Assembly (NCBI GenBank): GCA_016788685.1
Contig: JAEUSS010000180.1
Span: forward strand, 1 to 19,691
DNA length: 19,691 nt
Direction of reading: 5' to 3'
Origin: Prolixibacteraceae bacterium
Lineage (GTDB): Bacteria; Bacteroidota; Bacteroidia; Bacteroidales; Prolixibacteraceae
Positions 17,004 to 19,691 of this stretch are shown here, piece after piece. How positions within the stretch are numbered: the first letter of the stretch is position 1; each line of letters opens with the position of its first letter. The notes under the pieces are model-generated. The model was not told where the DNA came from, did not search any database, and saw only the letters and a program-made list of their open reading frames with translations. The translations under genes were made by a program, and so were the position numbers.

Positions 17004-17909
17004 TTATCTTTTCTGAAGAACAGACCATATCTCGGTAGGAATATCTGACTCAATGATATCGGGGTTTGTCTTCAATTCTTCGGAATATGCTTTTTGACGG
17101 TCGGTGCTGTTACTCAGTTTGTCATGGGTGGGTGAATAAGAAACCATGCACCGCACGCCTTTGGCATGAAGTGATTCTACAATCTTGCCGTTTTTTGAGT
17201 TGATCGTCGGGCCAACGTAGGCAATCATGTTTTCCCACGGCACTCCGGATTTGTCAATGTCTTCATATTCCTTTTCGGTACGGGCAAAGGCTGACATCAT
17301 AATGCCGGGAAACCGGTCGTAGTAATACCGGGCTTGTTCTCCGGAGTGGACTGTCAGCATCACATGTTTCTGAGCCTTGTGTTTCTTGATCAGGTCTGCG
17401 ATCATGCGCATCGGAACATCTTTTTTGTCCAGATTGATGATTGTCTTCCCTTTGCTCCATACGATAACCTCTTCCAATGTTGGTATTTTCGACGGAGTAA
17501 CATGTCCTTCGCTGTCTTTCAGTCTTACCGACTGCAGTTCGGCCCAGGTATAGTCCGCCAGTTTGCCTTTCGCGGTTGTGGTTCGGTCCAGGGTTGCGTC
17601 GTGCATCAGCACAATAACACTATCCTTGGTTAGTCTCGGATCAATTTCGAAAAATGCGGGCATCTGTCTGAGGACATTCCCAAAGCCTTCCAGACTATTT
17701 TCCGGATAGCCTTTTTCGCGCCCGCCGCGATGCCCGCTAACCAGCACAGAACCGTCGTTCTTGTATTTAAAATAGCTTTGCAGCTTTTTGGTGTTCTTAA
17801 AATCGAGGTAGTTCTTTCCTGATTTTTGAGCCACCAGGTTGCTTCCGGAAAAAAGCATCAAAAAGGTGATTGCTGCAATTCTTAAAAAAGAAAATCTAAT
17901 TGGGTTCAT
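17004..17909 (-). CDS. secreted glycerophosphodiester phosphodiesterase
   Basis: A 301-residue GDPD-family enzyme with a Sec signal peptide (cleavage near residue 27, after LVA), so it acts in the periplasm or beyond. The family motifs are in order: HRGG (H60, R61), PENS (E70), FEID (E88, D90) and VLMHD (H103), with H60 and H103 as the expected catalytic pair and E88/D90 as metal ligands. A later INLDKK segment is also typical. The family hydrolyses glycerophosphodiesters to an alcohol and glycerol phosphate, usually the sn-3 form; GlpQ of Bacillus also trims poly(glycerol phosphate) teichoic acid. It lies 32 bp downstream of the glpD-like gene, which consumes the product, and 128 bp before the lipoprotein gene. 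The type is clear; the substrate is inferred only from context. Confidence 0.93.
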   Translation of the reverse strand: MNPIRFSFLRIAAITFLMLFSGSNLVAQKSGKNYLDFKNTKKLQSYFKYKNDGSVLVSGHRGGREKGYPENSLEGFGNVLRQMPAFFEIDPRLTKDSVIVLMHDATLDRTTTAKGKLADYTWAELQSVRLKDSEGHVTPSKIPTLEEVIVWSKGKTIINLDKKDVPMRMIADLIKKHKAQKHVMLTVHSGEQARYYYDRFPGIMMSAFARTEKEYEDIDKSGVPWENMIAYVGPTINSKNGKIVESLHAKGVRCMVSYSPTHDKLSNSTDRQKAYSEELKTNPDIIESDIPTEIWSVLQKR

Positions 17910-17941
17910 TTTGAGTCAGGTTTTATTTCAGTAATACTTTT

Positions 17942-19513
17942 TTATCCTACCAGAACATAGCCTTTAGCCAGCGTTGTGAAATCTCTCACTTGCTGTTTGA
18001 CCCATTCTTCCGTTTGGTTCATCTCCTTGGCCATTACAGAAGCGACTTTCGGAGCCATTTCAATGGCGGCTTTGGCATCGAGGAACAAGGCTCTTACGCG
18101 TCGCGCCAAAACATCTTCCACCGTTTGTGCTTGTTCTTCCCTCACTGCCCAGACCACATGAGCAACAGTAAACGTGTAGTCTTTATGCAAAAGAGATGCA
18201 TGCTCCTTGTCTTCTTTGATCAGGGCATTAATCTTTTCAGCATCGCTGCCGTAAACGTAGTTCCAGTTTGTCATGTCTGTTTTTTCGGCATAACCGTGCA
18301 CCTTCATATTTTTAGTCACGCATTTCTTTGGAGTCAGGTTACCCATTTCAATGGCGAGGTCAATAGCTTCTTCAGCCATTTCGCGGTAGGTGGTCCATTT
18401 TCCCCCGGTGATGGTAAGCAAGCCTGATTTTGATTTGTATATTTTGTGGTTTCTCGAAATCTCTTTGGTTTTCTGGGTGTCATTGTTGCTCGGGGCGGCT
18501 AAAGGACGAAGTCCGGCAAATACCGACAGAACATCGGCGCGGGTTGGCTTCATCTCAAGATACTGGCCAGCCTGATCGAGAATGAAATTCACTTCTTCTT
18601 CCAGTGCCTGTGGTTCCAATTCTGATTCTTTCAGCGGAGTGTCAGTTGTTCCCAAAACTACTTTTCCGTGCCAGGGGACACCGAATAATACGCGTCCGTC
18701 TTTGGTTTTAGGAATCATCAGTGCTGAGTTGCCGCCAAGGAACTTGCTGTCGACAACCAAGTGAACACCCTGGCTCGGACGAATCTTCTTTTTCGACTCC
18801 GGAATATCCATTTTCATGACATCGTCGACAAAAACACCTGTTGCATTAATTACGACTTTCGTTTTGAAGGTGTATGACTCGCCGTTCAGTTGATCTACTG
18901 CATATACTCCGGAGAGTTTTCCGGAGCTATCTTTGATTAGCTTTTCAACTTTTATATAGTTGAGGCATATGGCACCATGGTCTACCCCCGTCTGTGCAAG
19001 GGTGACGGCCATCCGGGCATCGTCAAATTGTCCGTCGTGGTAAACAACGCCTCCTTTCAGGCCTTCCTGTTTCAGTCCGGGAATTTCTTTTCTGATGGTT
19101 TTCCTCAGTAAAGGTAATGAGCGCCCCAAACCTAAGCGGCCGGCAAGGATATCATAGAGTGTTAGCCCGATGGTGTAAAAAGGCTGTTCCCACCAACGGT
19201 AGTTTCCGATAATGAAACGCATGTCTTTTACCAGGTGAGGAGCGTTCCGACGCATGCGGCCACGTTCGTGAAGTGCTCCTATTACCATTTGCACATCGCC
19301 TTGTGCCAAATAGCGCACTCCGCCGTGAACCAGTTTGGTGCTTCGGCTCGATGTTGCTTTTGCAAAGTCATCCTGATCAAGAAGCACCACTTTGTATCCC
19401 CGGGAGGCCGCATCCACGGCAGTTCCAAGTCCGGTAGCCCCACCACCTATGATTAAAATATCACATGTGTAGTCTTGTTGGCAAATTTCTTTCAACAAAA
19501 CATCTCGTTTCAT
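17942..19513 (-). CDS. glpD: FAD-dependent glycerol-3-phosphate dehydrogenase
   Basis: A 523-residue GlpD-type flavoenzyme that oxidises sn-glycerol 3-phosphate to dihydroxyacetone phosphate and passes electrons to quinone at the inner membrane. The FAD Rossmann motif GGGATGLG is at residues 23-30. It is followed by the family stretch TSSRSTKLVHGGVRYL (about 54-69), then INATGVFVDDV (about 226), GVPWHGKVVLGTTDTP and LLTITGGKWTTYREMAEEAID in the C-terminal part of the FAD domain, and the alpha-helical C-terminal domain. Length fits the family (about 500-555). It is the first gene of the operon, with a recognisable promoter about 50 bp upstream. Its quinone coupling implies a respiratory chain in the host. 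The gene symbol rests on clear family resemblance. Confidence 0.95.
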   Translation of the reverse strand: MKRDVLLKEICQQDYTCDILIIGGGATGLGTAVDAASRGYKVVLLDQDDFAKATSSRSTKLVHGGVRYLAQGDVQMVIGALHERGRMRRNAPHLVKDMRFIIGNYRWWEQPFYTIGLTLYDILAGRLGLGRSLPLLRKTIRKEIPGLKQEGLKGGVVYHDGQFDDARMAVTLAQTGVDHGAICLNYIKVEKLIKDSSGKLSGVYAVDQLNGESYTFKTKVVINATGVFVDDVMKMDIPESKKKIRPSQGVHLVVDSKFLGGNSALMIPKTKDGRVLFGVPWHGKVVLGTTDTPLKESELEPQALEEEVNFILDQAGQYLEMKPTRADVLSVFAGLRPLAAPSNNDTQKTKEISRNHKIYKSKSGLLTITGGKWTTYREMAEEAIDLAIEMGNLTPKKCVTKNMKVHGYAEKTDMTNWNYVYGSDAEKINALIKEDKEHASLLHKDYTFTVAHVVWAVREEQAQTVEDVLARRVRALFLDAKAAIEMAPKVASVMAKEMNQTEEWVKQQVRDFTTLAKGYVLVG

Positions 19514-19561
19514 ATCGATTCTTTTTTGTAATTGTTATTCTTATTGTGATTATTTGATGTG

Positions 19562-19596
19562 CAAATATATTTAAATGAAAATAAAAAAGAAACAAA
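19562..19596 (-). promoter_or_regulatory. Bacteroidota-type promoter of the glpD operon
   Basis: On the minus strand TATATTTG (19569 to 19562) matches the Bacteroidota -7 consensus TAnnTTTG. A TTTG (19596 to 19593) lies 23 nt upstream as the -33 element, at the long end of the accepted spacing. Transcription would begin near 19555, giving a leader of roughly 40 nt, A/T-rich and without a clear Shine-Dalgarno site. It is the only good promoter I found for the eleven-gene set. Confidence 0.65.
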
Positions 19597-19627
19597 ACGA
19601 AAAAAAAGTTTCGATTTGTTTCTTTTT
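19584..19627. promoter_or_regulatory. large palindrome, candidate operator between divergent promoters
   Basis: Left arm AAAAAGAAACAAAACGAAA (19584-19602) and right arm TTTCGATTTGTTTCTTTTT (19609-19627) are reverse complements at 18 of 19 positions (mismatch A19597/A19614), around the 6-nt centre AAAAAG. Within each arm TTTC/TTTG units repeat about every 5 nt. The left arm covers the -33 box of the glpD promoter, and the right arm lies about 30 bp upstream of the divergent promoter's -33 box, so a bound regulator could control one or both. Repeated TTTC-like units are typical of several DeoR-family operators (inference). Confidence 0.6.
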
Positions 19628-19657
19628 ATGGCAGGTTCGTGTCTGCAAAGGAGTCTG

Positions 19658-19688
19658 TTTGTTTGTTTTAATAAATCATTTACATTTG
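19658..19688 (+). promoter_or_regulatory. divergent Bacteroidota-type promoter for a gene beyond the window
   Basis: On the plus strand TTTG (19658-19661) and TACATTTG (19681-19688) match the -33 and -7 consensus elements with a 19-nt spacer, the usual distance. Transcription would begin close to the window edge at about 19695 and run to the right, away from glpD. The gene it serves is not visible. Confidence 0.6.
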
Positions 19689-19691
19689 TGG

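Noticed and set aside
19584..19627. The palindrome read as a transcription terminator
   Set aside because: The stem is almost wholly A/T, it lies upstream of two divergent promoters, and no gene ends next to it inside the window.

Overview
The window comes from a Bacteroidota chromosome. The signs are an adjacent SusC/SusD pair, many Sec or lipoprotein signal peptides, A/T-rich leaders without clear Shine-Dalgarno sites, and promoter boxes of the Bacteroidota type (TTTG, then TAnnTTTG) at the right-hand end. The exact genus cannot be read from the sequence; protein style suggests an environmental or gut member of Bacteroidales or Marinilabiliales (inference). I saw no tRNA, rRNA, CRISPR array, transposase or integrase.

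Layout. At the left edge lies the 3' end of a sirtuin gene on the plus strand, meeting a comF-family gene (minus strand) tail to tail. Everything else, from about 19513 down to 1179, is one co-directional set of eleven minus-strand genes. In transcription order they are: glycerol-3-phosphate dehydrogenase (GlpD type), secreted glycerophosphodiester phosphodiesterase, a lipoprotein of unknown function, SusC-like TonB-dependent transporter, SusD-like lipoprotein, GH78-type alpha-L-rhamnosidase-like enzyme, calcineurin-like phosphoesterase lipoprotein, sn-glycerol-1-phosphate dehydrogenase (AraM/EgsA type), GlpT-type organophosphate:phosphate antiporter, NagD-type HAD phosphatase, and a second secreted metallophosphoesterase with a purple-acid-phosphatase-like N-domain. 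Most gaps are 3-128 bp; the largest, 230 bp between susD and the GH78 gene, holds an inverted repeat.

How the genes fit together (inference). This looks like a polysaccharide-utilisation-type locus rebuilt around phosphoglycerol. SusCD would bring a phosphoglycerol-bearing polymer or oligomer across the outer membrane. The secreted GDPD, the two metallophosphoesterases and the GH78 enzyme would cut it in the periplasm or at the surface, and the GlpT-type carrier would import glycerol phosphate. Two dehydrogenases of opposite stereospecificity (GlpD for sn-glycerol-3-phosphate, AraM type for sn-glycerol-1-phosphate) would bring both enantiomers to dihydroxyacetone phosphate. Candidate substrates are teichoic or lipoteichoic acids, glycerol-phosphate-decorated rhamnose polysaccharides, osmoregulated periplasmic glucans, phospholipid headgroups or archaeal-lipid-derived glycerol phosphate.

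Regulation. Upstream of glpD is a clear Bacteroidota promoter, a second one faces the other way and drives an unseen gene beyond position 19691, and between them sits a 19-bp-arm palindrome with one mismatch that overlaps the -33 box of the glpD promoter. This is a strong candidate operator; the unseen divergent gene may be the regulator.
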